Source: Methylocystaceae bacterium (GTDB lineage Bacteria > Pseudomonadota > Alphaproteobacteria > Rhodospirillales > Terasakiellaceae). Taken from it: a stretch of 64,000 nucleotides of DNA. Under the pieces are notes generated by a model that worked only from the letters and a program-made list of their open reading frames with translations, made no database searches and was not told the DNA's origin. Location of the stretch: assembly GCA_013373205.1 (NCBI GenBank), contig JABXIG010000025.1, positions 1 to 64,000 on the forward strand, written 5' to 3'. The position numbers and the translations under genes were made by a program. Each line of letters begins with the position of its first letter. Positions within the stretch are counted from its first letter, which is position 1. This document shows positions 17,918 through 26,937 of this stretch, piece by piece.

Positions 17918-18157
17918 AAAGTATTTATAAATACTATAATACCTCTTTCAAATATAAAAATTAATTATATTATTTATTATTAAAAATTATTAATTATTTT
18001 TTTTATTATTTATTTAATATAAGTATAAAATATAAATTATAAAATACTTTTATTAATTATATTTGATAATTAACAACTGAAAAAATAGGTATGGAAAATA
18101 CAATTTAATTTTTTCTATTATCACTTTGTCACCACGTCACTTATACATAGTCGCAAG

Positions 18158-18178
18158 CAATATGTTATAACATAACAT
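18158..18178. promoter_or_regulatory. Second copy of the 21-base palindromic element
   Basis: It is identical over 21 bases to 16552-16572, including the 12-bp palindrome ATGTTATAACAT. It lies about 345 bases before the amiF ATG, at the far side of the AT-rich block. Confidence 0.55.
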
Positions 18179-18207
18179 TAAACTTACTTAAAGCAAGCCG
18201 TAAAGAC

Positions 18208-18245
18208 AAAAAAATAAGGGCATGGATTTCTATCCATACCCTTAT
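18208..18245 (-). terminator. Terminator of the urtABCDE operon
   Basis: The 14-bp stem ATAAGGG-C-ATGGAT/ATCCAT-A-CCCTTAT has one mismatch and a TTCT loop, followed on the minus strand by six T. A second hairpin with arms ACCGCATG/CATGCGGT (18279-18309) lies between it and the urtE stop. Confidence 0.75.
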
Positions 18246-18320
18246 AAAATTAAGATAAACTCTCCCCAATCCGCTAAAACCGCATGAGCAAACCCCTAGC
18301 CCATGCGGTCAAATTGTCGC

Positions 18321-19010
18321 CTAAACGGAAAGGAAACTTGCGATCTTTTCTTCATTAATATCATCACGTGTGGCTTCGTGAACGATTTCGCCATTTTCAA
18401 GAACCAGTACACGGTCTGCGACATCCAACGCAAAACTTAGGACCTGTTCAGAAACGACAATACTTAGCCCACGTTCATCACGGATCTGTTTTAAGACCCG
18501 ACCCATTTCACGAATGATAGACGGTTGAATCCCTTCTGTTGGTTCATCCAACAACAAGACTTTCGGCTCGGTTGCAAGTGCTCTTGCGATTGCCAATTGT
18601 TGTTGTTGCCCCCCTGAAAGGTTCCCACCCCGACGCGATTGCATTTCCAGCAACACTGGGAAAAGTTCATAAAGGTCTTCCGGTACCGACTTCTTCTTTG
18701 TCGTTACAAGACCCGTTTCGATATTTTCCTTCACCGTCATGGACGGAAAGATCATCCGACCTTGGGGAACATAAGCCAACCCATTGATAACACGGTCATG
18801 ACTTTTCATATCCGTCACGGCCGTATCACCGATTGTTGCCTGCCCCTTACTTGTTGGGACCAGCCCCATCAACGATTTCATGAGCGTTGTTTTACCCATG
18901 CCGTTACGACCCATAATCGCAACGATCTCATTGGGCGCGACTTCAAAATCAAGCCCGTGAAGGACTTCACTCTGTCCATAAGAGACGTGATAATCAGATA
19001 CTGCTAACAT
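18321..19010 (-). CDS. urtE: Urea/short-chain amide ABC transporter ATPase UrtE
   Basis: The protein has 229 residues, of the LivF type. It has Walker A GRNGMGKTT, signature LSGGQQQQLAIARA and Walker B VLLLDEPTEGIQPSII; the GIQPSI stretch is characteristic of UrtE. AGGAG precedes the ATG. It is the last of five minus-strand transporter genes and pairs with UrtD to drive the UrtBC channel. Next to two formamidases, the transporter may carry formamide or acetamide as well as or instead of urea, as FmdDEF does in Methylophilus (inference). Confidence 0.92.
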   Translation of the reverse strand: MLAVSDYHVSYGQSEVLHGLDFEVAPNEIVAIMGRNGMGKTTLMKSLMGLVPTSKGQATIGDTAVTDMKSHDRVINGLAYVPQGRMIFPSMTVKENIETGLVTTKKKSVPEDLYELFPVLLEMQSRRGGNLSGGQQQQLAIARALATEPKVLLLDEPTEGIQPSIIREMGRVLKQIRDERGLSIVVSEQVLSFALDVADRVLVLENGEIVHEATRDDINEEKIASFLSV

Positions 19011-19028
19011 TTATATGTCTCCTGTTTC

Positions 19029-19778
19029 TTAGTGACCGAGATAGACTTCAACAACTTTCGGATCATTCTGGACATGGTCCATGGAACCTTCCGAAAGCAT
19101 CTTGCCCTGGTGAAGAACCGTCACACGGTGTGCGATATCTTCAACGAACTTCATGTCATGCTCGATCACCAGAACCGAACGGCCCTTGATAATGCGTTGC
19201 AAGAGTTCAGCTGTTTTCACCCGTTCAGAGACACTCATGCCCGCAACAGGTTCATCCAACATCAAAAGATCGGGATCTTGGATCAACAACATGCCGATTT
19301 CGAGCCATTGCTTTTGTCCATGGCTCAACAGGCCGGCAGGTTGCTGCAGATGGTCTGACAAGAAAATATCAGCTGCGATTTCTTCAACACGGTCGATTAC
19401 TTCTTTGTCACGTTTAAACACCAACGCCCCAAAGACGCCATGCCCACGCGGGAAAGAGAGTTCAAGGTTTTCGAAAACCGTCAAATCTTCATAAATGGAT
19501 GGATTTTGGAACTTACGACCAACCCCGGCATGAACGATTTGGTTTTCTGACAAATCTGTCAGTTCTGTATCACGGAACTTGATCGAGCCGTGCGATGCCT
19601 GAGTTTTGCCACAGATCAAATCCAGAACAGTCGTTTTACCCGCACCGTTCGGACCAATGATGACACGGATTTCTTCTTCTTCTACGTAAAAGGAGAGATC
19701 ATCCACCGCTTTAAAGCCATCAAATGAAACTGTTAAACCTTCAACGGACAGAACAAAGTCTTTTACTTCTGTTTGCAT
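19029..19778 (-). CDS. urtD: Urea/short-chain amide ABC transporter ATPase UrtD
   Basis: The protein has 249 residues, of the LivG type. The ATG at 19778 has AAGGAG 6 bases upstream; a GTG codon directly before it is in frame but too close. It has Walker A GPNGAGKTT, GVGRKFQNPSIYEDLTVFEN, signature LSHGQKQWLEIGM and Walker B LLMLDEPVAGM. The LSHGQKQW variant of the ABC signature is typical of UrtD. Eighteen bases separate it from urtE. Confidence 0.92.
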   Translation of the reverse strand: MQTEVKDFVLSVEGLTVSFDGFKAVDDLSFYVEEEEIRVIIGPNGAGKTTVLDLICGKTQASHGSIKFRDTELTDLSENQIVHAGVGRKFQNPSIYEDLTVFENLELSFPRGHGVFGALVFKRDKEVIDRVEEIAADIFLSDHLQQPAGLLSHGQKQWLEIGMLLIQDPDLLMLDEPVAGMSVSERVKTAELLQRIIKGRSVLVIEHDMKFVEDIAHRVTVLHQGKMLSEGSMDHVQNDPKVVEVYLGH

Positions 19779-19789
19779 CACAATCTCCT

Positions 19790-20947
19790 TTATTCTGCTG
19801 CTTGTTTGCTGGCAAGAGGCACATCCGCATCTGAATCATCATCTGCATCTTTACCACCATTGCCCGACAGGAACTTTGGAAGGCGCGGTTCAACATATGT
19901 TGTATAAAGGCCCGCAAGTCCGTTCGGAAACGCCATCACAACCGCGATGAACAATCCACCCATAGCCAACAGCCACAGTTCAGGGAATGCTTCGGAAAGA
20001 AGTGTTTTAGCCTGGTTAATGATCAAAGCACCCCAGACAGCGCCAAGAATAGACAAGCGCCCGCCAACGGCCGTAAAGATCACCATTTCAATACTTGGTA
20101 CGATCCCCACAAATGACGGGGACATAAACCCGACCTGCAACGTGAACATTGCGCCACCGATCGCAGAGAAAGCCGCACCAAGACAGAAAACAAAGATTTT
20201 AAAGTTGGCAACGCTGTAACCTGAGAAGCGAACACGATCTTCTTTTTCGCGCATCGCAACCAGCAATCTACCCAGTTTTGATTTACGCACATATTGAGCG
20301 ACGAGCAAAACAACGAACAAGAGGAATGCGTTCACGAAATAAAGGGTGTATTGCGCACTTTCAGTACGAATATCCCAGCCCATCAGGGTGCGCAGATCGG
20401 TGATACCGTTTACACCACCTGTATACCCTTGCTGACCGATAATCAAAATGGTCAGGATTGCTGCAATTGCTTGCGTGATGATGGCAAAATATACACCACC
20501 TACACGACGTTTAAACATCGCAACACCAAGAATATAGGCAAAGACGGTCGGGACAACGAGAATAGCAACCAATGTTAAGGGAAACGAATGGAACGGCTCC
20601 CAGAACCAAGGGAGTTCTGTCAGCTGGTTCCAGTCCATAAAGTCAGGGATACCAGGCGTTGACTGAATTTTGGTTGCTTCCGGTGTGGACGCTTCCAATT
20701 TCAGGAACATTGCCATGCAGTACCCGCCAAGGCCAAAGAAAACCCCCTGGCCAAGGCTCAGGATACCGCCTGCCCCCCAACAAAGGACAAGACCGATCGC
20801 CACAAAGGCGTATGTGAGATATTTGCCAATAAGATTTAAGCGGAAGATATCCAATGCCAAGGGCAAGATCACAACGATCAGCACAGCAAGGACTAGAAAT
20901 CCGAAAATCTCTGTTCTGTTGGCAAATGATGAAATTTTAAAATTCAT
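19790..20947 (-). CDS. urtC: Urea/short-chain amide ABC transporter permease UrtC
   Basis: The protein has 385 residues and is a LivM-type polytopic permease with about 10 transmembrane segments. Recognisable parts are GLVLCWGAGGILSLGQGVFF, GGVYFAIITQAI and VGGRLSILGAVWGALII. A hydrophilic acidic tail (KDADDDSDADVP) closes the protein. AAGGAGG precedes the ATG, and 12 bases separate it from urtB. It forms the inner-membrane channel with UrtB. Confidence 0.92.
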   Translation of the reverse strand: MNFKISSFANRTEIFGFLVLAVLIVVILPLALDIFRLNLIGKYLTYAFVAIGLVLCWGAGGILSLGQGVFFGLGGYCMAMFLKLEASTPEATKIQSTPGIPDFMDWNQLTELPWFWEPFHSFPLTLVAILVVPTVFAYILGVAMFKRRVGGVYFAIITQAIAAILTILIIGQQGYTGGVNGITDLRTLMGWDIRTESAQYTLYFVNAFLLFVVLLVAQYVRKSKLGRLLVAMREKEDRVRFSGYSVANFKIFVFCLGAAFSAIGGAMFTLQVGFMSPSFVGIVPSIEMVIFTAVGGRLSILGAVWGALIINQAKTLLSEAFPELWLLAMGGLFIAVVMAFPNGLAGLYTTYVEPRLPKFLSGNGGKDADDDSDADVPLASKQAAE

Positions 20948-20959
20948 GACGTATCCTCC

Positions 20960-21886
20960 TTAGCGACGAATTTTCAGAGAAAACAGTCCCTGCGGACGTA
21001 ACATCAAAATGCCGACAACTGTCAGAAGTGTCAGAATTTTCGCCATGGAACCGCTGAGGAAGAATTCAAGTGTGGATTGTGACTGAGAGATCGCAAAAGC
21101 AGATGCGATTGTTCCCAGCAAGCTTTGTGCGCCACCGAATACAACAACAAGGAATGTGTCTACGATATAGAGCTGACCTGAAGTCGGGCCGGTTGAACCA
21201 ACCATTGTAAAGGCACTGCCTGCAACACCTGCGATACCGCAACCCAATGCATATGTACCACGGTCAACTTTGGCCGTATTAATCCCAACAGCGCCCGCCA
21301 TCGCACGGTTTTGCACAACGGCGCGCACTTGGCGGCCCCATGCAGATTTAAACATCAGATAAGCAACGCCAGCTGTAATCAAAATGGTCAGGCACATAAC
21401 GAACACGCCGTTAATCGGCACTTCAACCATGTCGGTCAACTGGAAAGAGCCCAGAAGATAATCTGGCAAAGTTACACCCACTTCGCGGGCACCAAAGACG
21501 GAACGATAAACCTGCTGAAGAATGAGGCTTAACCCCCATGTTGCCAGAAGCGTATCCAAAGGACGTTTGTAAAGGTGTCGGATCATTGTCCATTCCACGG
21601 CTGCCCCTAAGGCGCCTGAGGCTATAAAGGCGAGGATCATCGCGACAAAGAAATAAATTCCGAAAAGGGAAGGCAAATACGTTGAAAAAACGTTGGAACA
21701 GATATAGGTGACATATGCGCCGAGGATCATGAACTCGCCATGCGCCATATTGATCACACCCATCTGACCGAAAATAATCGCAAGGCCAAGGGCCATCAGG
21801 ACAAATACAGAAAACAGAATAAGCCCGGCGAAACCTTGCATCGCAAGAATGGAGGTGAGTTCGCTGAATGTATATCCATCAAACAT
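20960..21886 (-). CDS. urtB: Urea/short-chain amide ABC transporter permease UrtB
   Basis: The protein has 308 residues and is a LivH-type permease with about 8 transmembrane segments. MGVINMAHGEFMILGAYVTY, WGLSLILQQVYRSVFGAREV and VVQNRAMAGAVGINTAKVD are family hallmarks. The N-terminal ~200-residue domain found in some UrtB proteins is absent, so this is the short form. AAGGAG is well placed. It lies 100 bases downstream of urtA with a strong hairpin in the gap. Confidence 0.92.
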   Translation of the reverse strand: MFDGYTFSELTSILAMQGFAGLILFSVFVLMALGLAIIFGQMGVINMAHGEFMILGAYVTYICSNVFSTYLPSLFGIYFFVAMILAFIASGALGAAVEWTMIRHLYKRPLDTLLATWGLSLILQQVYRSVFGAREVGVTLPDYLLGSFQLTDMVEVPINGVFVMCLTILITAGVAYLMFKSAWGRQVRAVVQNRAMAGAVGINTAKVDRGTYALGCGIAGVAGSAFTMVGSTGPTSGQLYIVDTFLVVVFGGAQSLLGTIASAFAISQSQSTLEFFLSGSMAKILTLLTVVGILMLRPQGLFSLKIRR

Positions 21887-21945
21887 GTTTACTCTCCTTA
21901 TGTTGTTGGGGGGACGGATTGAGGTGGTCTAACTAAAATCAGAAA

Positions 21946-21977
21946 TCCCGGATGGCGGGGAGATAAGCCATCCGGGA
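21946..21977 (-). terminator. Hairpin between urtA and urtB
   Basis: The perfect 11-bp stem TCCCGGATGGC/GCCATCCGGGA has a 10-base loop, 10 bases after the urtA stop. The following minus-strand sequence is only moderately T-rich, so it probably stabilises urtA mRNA or gives partial readthrough rather than full termination. Confidence 0.6.
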
Positions 21978-21986
21978 AAGGTCTGC

Positions 21987-23240
21987 TTATTGGTAACCTT
22001 CAGGGAACGGGTTCGGTTCCATCAGCTCTTCTGTTTCGTAGAGCACGTCATATTGACCGTCTTTCTTGGCCAAACCGATGCGTGTCTTAGACCACAGGTG
22101 GTGGTTTTCGTGGATACGAACGTATCCTTCAGGCGCTGTTGTCAGCTCGATACCAGGAGAGGCAGCACGAACTTTATCGATGTCAAAGCTACCAGCTTTT
22201 TCAACAGCTGCTTTCCACAACCATGGACCAAGGTAAGCGGCTTGAGTTACGTCACCGATTACGATGTCATCACCCCACATTTCCTTGAACGCGCTAACGA
22301 AAGCTTTGTTGTTTTCGTTATCCAGGCTTTGGAAATATTTCATTGCAGCGTATGCACCTTCGATGTTTTCACCACCGATGCCACGAATTTCGTCTTCAGT
22401 TACAGAGATAGTCAGAAGTGTTACATTGTCTTTCGTCAGATCGATACCAGCAGCTTTAAGCTGTTTGTAGAAAGCAACATTAGAACCACCAACAACGATG
22501 GCGTAGATAACGTCCGGTTTTTTCAGACGGATTTTGTTGATCACAGAGTTAAACTGTGTGTGACCCAGCGGGTAGTATTCTTCACCAACAACTTTAAGAC
22601 CAAGTTTTTCGATGTGCTTGCGTGCGATTTTGTTGGATGTGCGCGGCCAGATGTAATCTGAACCCAGCAGGAAGAAGCTCTTCGCGCCTTTTTCTTTTAC
22701 AACCCAGTCAATACCAGCAAGGATTTGCTGTGTTGCTTCTTGACCTGTGTAGATCACGTTCGGTGATTGCTCCAGACCTTCGTAGAAAGTCGGATAGTAC
22801 AGCATGCCGTTATATTGTTCGAAAACAGGCAGAACAGCTTTACGTGATGCTGATGTCCAGCAACCGAAAACGGCCGCGACTTTGTCATTCACCAGAAGCT
22901 TTTTGGATTTTTCAGCAAAAGTCGGCCAATCGCTGGCACCGTCTTCCTGAATGTACTTGATCTTGCGACCCAGAACGCCGCCCATAGCGTTGATTTGTTC
23001 AATCGCCAGTTTTTCTGCTTGTACAGAACCTGTTTCAGAGATTGCCATTGTACCCGTTACAGAGTGAAGGATACCAACTGTAACTTCATCATCAGTAACC
23101 GCCAGGCCTGTTGTGTTTGCATCAGAAGCAACAGCTGCTAATGGCGACATTGCCATAACAGGTAAAGCTGCCATACCTAAAATCAGTTTGCGGCGCAGGC
23201 TGCTCAGTAGCCCGGACTTATCTTCAATTTTTCTAACCAT
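21987..23240 (-). CDS. urtA: Urea/short-chain amide substrate-binding protein UrtA
   Basis: The protein has 417 residues from the ATG at 23240, which has GAGG 6 bases upstream; the frame extends upstream but without a ribosome site. The signal sequence (LRRKLILGMAALPVMAM) ends near AVASD. The mature protein has the UrtA/FmdD/AmiC fold: VTVGILHSVTGTMAISE, EDGASDWPTFAEKSKKLL, FGCWTSASRKAVLPVFE, YYPTFYEGLEQSPN, LLGSDYIWPRTSN. It binds urea or short amides in the periplasm and passes them to UrtBCDE. It is the first gene of the operon, with the third TACGTC element about 98 bases upstream. Confidence 0.93.
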   Translation of the reverse strand: MVRKIEDKSGLLSSLRRKLILGMAALPVMAMSPLAAVASDANTTGLAVTDDEVTVGILHSVTGTMAISETGSVQAEKLAIEQINAMGGVLGRKIKYIQEDGASDWPTFAEKSKKLLVNDKVAAVFGCWTSASRKAVLPVFEQYNGMLYYPTFYEGLEQSPNVIYTGQEATQQILAGIDWVVKEKGAKSFFLLGSDYIWPRTSNKIARKHIEKLGLKVVGEEYYPLGHTQFNSVINKIRLKKPDVIYAIVVGGSNVAFYKQLKAAGIDLTKDNVTLLTISVTEDEIRGIGGENIEGAYAAMKYFQSLDNENNKAFVSAFKEMWGDDIVIGDVTQAAYLGPWLWKAAVEKAGSFDIDKVRAASPGIELTTAPEGYVRIHENHHLWSKTRIGLAKKDGQYDVLYETEELMEPNPFPEGYQ

Positions 23241-23329
23241 ATTTTCCTCATCTAATTTGAATATTACTGAAAGCACGAAGGCATTCATGGTTGATGAGCT
23301 ATGCTTAATTTTTTTTCGCAATGCAGCAA

Positions 23330-23359
23330 TGCGTCAAATGACGTATGGCGTTTGACGTA
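23330..23359. promoter_or_regulatory. TACGTC-type operator between urtA and the permease-kinase
   Basis: TGCGTC-AAAT-GACGTA at 23330-23345 matches the fmdA element with one change. An extra GACGTA half-site follows at 23354-23359, 14 bases after the first. It lies about 98 bases before urtA and in the divergent promoter region of the kinase gene. Confidence 0.6.
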
Positions 23360-23553
23360 CTGTAAAGTTAGTATTTGATGCATGGGAATGTAATGAATGG
23401 CTGCAAAGCAACCAGAGATAACATCTATAATCTATAAGTATCAATAGTTTAAATATGCTCGCAAAATATATCTTTTTTGCTCCTGCGCGCCTGTATAAAT
23501 TAAGAACCGGACTTGCCGCAATGCACAATACCGAAGGTGGTGTCGAAGAAAAG

Positions 23554-26500
23554 ATGAAAAATAGCCAGAGCGTCACACGTGTTCGCAGACAATATAACCA
23601 GTGGGTAGCCAACCAGACACTGGAAGATTTTGCACTTCGCTTTACAGCCAAAAAAGCGCGTAAGTGGTCTGCTTTTCGTGTCGGCAATACCGCATTGGGG
23701 GCTATTTCCTTTCTGGCCCTGGAAGCCATTGGCGGTGCGATCACGTTAAGTTATGGGTTCTATAATTCTTTTCTGGCTATCCTGGTTGTCAGTGCCATCC
23801 TGTTTTTAACAGCTTTACCCATCGCCTATTATGCCGCCAAGCATGGGTTGGACATTGACCTGCTCTCTCGGGGGGCTGGATTCGGATATATCGGTTCAAC
23901 GATTACTTCCTTAATCTATGCGTCCTTCACCTTTATCTTTTTTGCCATCGAAGCCGCCATCATGTCAGCGGCGCTGGAAATGCTGTTTGGCATCCCCCTC
24001 TCAGTGGGCTATCTCATCAGTGCTGGTATTGTGATCCCCCTTGTGACCCACGGTATTACGTTTATCAGCCGTTTACAGCTTTGGACCCAGCCGATCTGGC
24101 TTCTTTTGCACCTGTTGCCTTTTGTCTATCTGGGCGTTACCAGCATTGAAAGCTTTCATTCCTGGACATATTATATGGGGGCAGCGGGTGAAACGGCGTT
24201 AAGTTTTAACATCCTGTTGTTTGGGGCAGCCAGTCTCGTCCTTTTTTCCCTGATTGCACAAATTGGGGAACAAGTCGATTTCCTGCGTTTCCTTCCTGAA
24301 AAGACTGAAGAAAACCGGGTTTCCTGGTGGTTTTCCATGTTAATGGCTGGGCCCGGCTGGATCATTGTCGGAGGCCTGAAACTAATTGCAGGGTCTTTTT
24401 TGGCCTACTATGCCATTTCACAAATGCTGGCCCCTCGCTTTGCGATGGAACCCAGCCATATGTATCTGACGGCTTTTCAGGCTGTTTTCAGCAAACCTGA
24501 AATTGCTTTGGCTGTCACAGGTATTTTTGTCATCCTGTCACAAATCAAAATCAACGTGACCAATGCGTATGCCGGGTCAATCGCCTGGTCTAATTTCTTT
24601 TCCCGTCTGACCCATAGCCATCCGGGACGTGTCGTCTGGCTTGTCTTTAATGTTGTAATTGCCTATTTGCTGATGGAAATGGGCATTTATAAAGCCTTGG
24701 AAAAAATCCTTGGCATGTATTCCATCATTGCCGTTGCGTGGGTTGGTGCACTTGTCGCCGATTTGACGATTAACAAACCGTTTGGCCTGAGCCCCCCGAT
24801 CATCGAATTCAAGCGCGCCCATCTTTACGACATTAACCCTGTCGGCGTTGGATCAATGCTCATTGCGACCATTGTCGCGCTTGTTTCCTATATGGGTGTC
24901 TTTGGGGAAACAGCACAGGCACTTGCTTCTTTTATCGCATTAGGGACAGCCTTTATCTGTGCACCGATGATCGCCTACCTCACAAAAGGGAAATATTATC
25001 TCGCCAGAGAACATCACGTCCACACCCACAGTGAACAAACCTGTTCCATCTGTGCCAATACCTTTGAATCTGAAGACATGACCTACTGCCCTGTCTATGA
25101 TGGCACTATTTGTTCCTTGTGCTGTTCGCTGGATGCACGATGTCACGATAACTGTAAAAAGAAATTTCACCTGACCGAACGATTAGCCAGCTTGGTACAA
25201 AACCTGCTGCCACAACCTGTGCACCATCATATCACCTCGCGGGTGATCCATTATTTTGGGGTGCATCTTTTAATTGGAATTGTGATCGCCAGCGTTTTAC
25301 TGCTTTTATATTTTCAGACCTCCCTTTATGCCCAGGAATCACAGGAAATCATTTCAGCGACATTATGGGAAGCCTTCATCATTTTGATGATCGTTTCCGG
25401 GGTTGTGTCATGGCTATTCGTCCTTGCCAGAGAAAGCCGTCAGGTCGCAGAGCAGGAAAGCCAAAGGCAAACAGAAAAACTGCGCGCGGAAATTGAAGCC
25501 CACGAATTAACCGATGCAGAATTGCAAAAAGCAAAAGAAGCTGCCGATGCCGCCAACATTGCCAAAAGCCGATATGTCACCGGACTGGCCCATGAACTGC
25601 GCACACCGCTTAATGCAATTTATGGATATGCGCAGCTTCTTGAAAAAAATAACGAAATTCCATCATCTCAACGACCCGGGATCAGTGTCATTCGCAGAAA
25701 TGCCGATCATCTTGCCCAACTGATTGATGGAATTTCTGACATTTCAAAGATCGAATCCGGGCGCTTACACCTTATTCGTGAACAAATCAATCTGGTCGAA
25801 CTGCTTGACCAGTTGGAAGATATTTTCGGCCTGCAGGCAAGAAATGCAAACATTCAGTTTAACATGAAGCGCCCGTCAAATTTGCCAACTCTTGTCTACA
25901 CAGATGGGAAACGCCTCAAGCAAATCCTTATTAATTTGCTCACCAACGCGATCAAGTTTACCCAGAAGGGCAGCGTGACCTTCAGCATGACCTATCGCAG
26001 CGAGGTTGCAGAATTTTCTATTGAAGATACAGGTATTGGTATTCCCCTTGAGGATCGCGAGCGGATTTTCCAGCCCTTTGAACGTGGTAGCACACCTCAT
26101 ACACAGGCAACCCGCGGCATCGGCCTTGGATTAGCTATTACGCGTGTTCTAACCCAAGTGCTTGGCGGCGAAATTAATGTCTATAGTAAAGTCGGAAGAG
26201 GCAGCCGTTTTACAGTCAAACTCTTCCTTTCTGAAATTAAGGAAACGCATGAAAATGTTTCTTCCTATGAAGATATTGTGGGCTACAAAGGCGCGCGCAA
26301 AACCGTTCTGATTGCCGATGACACGCCGGAACACCGGGGACTTCTGGAAGATGTCCTGACCCCATTGGGATTCTTTGTGTATGCCGCACAAGATGGTGAG
26401 TCTGCGCTTAGGATCCTGAATAACATCACACCTGATTTGTGCTTGTTGGATGTCTCAATGCCGAAAATCAATGGCTGGCAGCTTTCACGTATGATCCGAA

Positions 26501-26937
26501 AAAACATAGGGCACGACATTCCCATTATGATGATTTCTGCCAATAACAGAAACGAACGCATCATCGCATCAGGCATAAAAGATGAATTTTATCTGATGAA
26601 GCCAATTGTTGTGCCGGTATTACTGGAAAAAATAGCTTCCATCCTACAGTTAGAATGGATTGTTCAACATAAACAGGGCCTTCAGGATACCCATGTTATC
26701 AGCGGTTCAACCAAACCAACACGAGATAACATGCCCCCTCATACGGATCGTGAAGAACTTAAAAGGCTGGGGGAAATTGGCCATGTCATTGCCATTCGAA
26801 AAAAACTGGAATTCCTGCAAAACAATAACAAACAATATGACCCCTTTGTTGAATATTTAATGCCCAGTATTCAACGTTTTGAAATCAAAGCCTTTATGAC
26901 GTTGCTCACGGAGATTGAAAATGAACACTGCTGTTGA
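23554..26937 (+). CDS. NCS1-type permease / hybrid histidine kinase fusion
   Basis: The protein has about 1127 residues from the ATG at 23554. The frame is open from 23455 and the start is uncertain. Residues about 20-480 are a polytopic domain of about 12 segments resembling NCS1 cytosine/allantoin-type permeases (NTALGAISFLALEAIGGAIT, SRGAGFGYIGSTITSLIYAS). A Cys cluster follows (497-534: CSIC, YCP, CSLCC, C-HDNC), then two more membrane helices and a coiled coil. The kinase domain has His680 in GLAHELRTPLN, followed by a HATPase (NLLTNAIKFT, IEDTGIGIP). A receiver with Asp966 (CLLDVSMPK) comes next. It overlaps the next regulator gene by 17 bases. It probably senses amides or urea through the permease domain (inference). 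Confidence 0.85.
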   Translation: MKNSQSVTRVRRQYNQWVANQTLEDFALRFTAKKARKWSAFRVGNTALGAISFLALEAIGGAITLSYGFYNSFLAILVVSAILFLTALPIAYYAAKHGLDIDLLSRGAGFGYIGSTITSLIYASFTFIFFAIEAAIMSAALEMLFGIPLSVGYLISAGIVIPLVTHGITFISRLQLWTQPIWLLLHLLPFVYLGVTSIESFHSWTYYMGAAGETALSFNILLFGAASLVLFSLIAQIGEQVDFLRFLPEKTEENRVSWWFSMLMAGPGWIIVGGLKLIAGSFLAYYAISQMLAPRFAMEPSHMYLTAFQAVFSKPEIALAVTGIFVILSQIKINVTNAYAGSIAWSNFFSRLTHSHPGRVVWLVFNVVIAYLLMEMGIYKALEKILGMYSIIAVAWVGALVADLTINKPFGLSPPIIEFKRAHLYDINPVGVGSMLIATIVALVSYMGVFGETAQALASFIALGTAFICAPMIAYLTKGKYYLAREHHVHTHSEQTCSICANTFESEDMTYCPVYDGTICSLCCSLDARCHDNCKKKFHLTERLASLVQNLLPQPVHHHITSRVIHYFGVHLLIGIVIASVLLLLYFQTSLYAQESQEIISATLWEAFIILMIVSGVVSWLFVLARESRQVAEQESQRQTEKLRAEIEAHELTDAELQKAKEAADAANIAKSRYVTGLAHELRTPLNAIYGYAQLLEKNNEIPSSQRPGISVIRRNADHLAQLIDGISDISKIESGRLHLIREQINLVELLDQLEDIFGLQARNANIQFNMKRPSNLPTLVYTDGKRLKQILINLLTNAIKFTQKGSVTFSMTYRSEVAEFSIEDTGIGIPLEDRERIFQPFERGSTPHTQATRGIGLGLAITRVLTQVLGGEINVYSKVGRGSRFTVKLFLSEIKETHENVSSYEDIVGYKGARKTVLIADDTPEHRGLLEDVLTPLGFFVYAAQDGESALRILNNITPDLCLLDVSMPKINGWQLSRMIRKNIGHDIPIMMISANNRNERIIASGIKDEFYLMKPIVVPVLLEKIASILQLEWIVQHKQGLQDTHVISGSTKPTRDNMPPHTDREELKRLGEIGHVIAIRKKLEFLQNNNKQYDPFVEYLMPSIQRFEIKAFMTLLTEIENEHCC

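Larger units (their letters stand above)
17824..18320. other. 497-bp very AT-rich region upstream of amiF
   Basis: No gene is visible. From about 17925 to 18120 the sequence is almost entirely A and T. It contains the TACGTC element (17896-17917), the 21-base palindrome repeat (18158-18178) and two hairpins that end the urt operon (18208-18245 and 18279-18309). Confidence 0.6.

Noticed and set aside
21990-22661. Plus-strand frame of 223 codons
   Set aside because: It is antisense to urtA throughout and has no recognisable domain or ribosome site.
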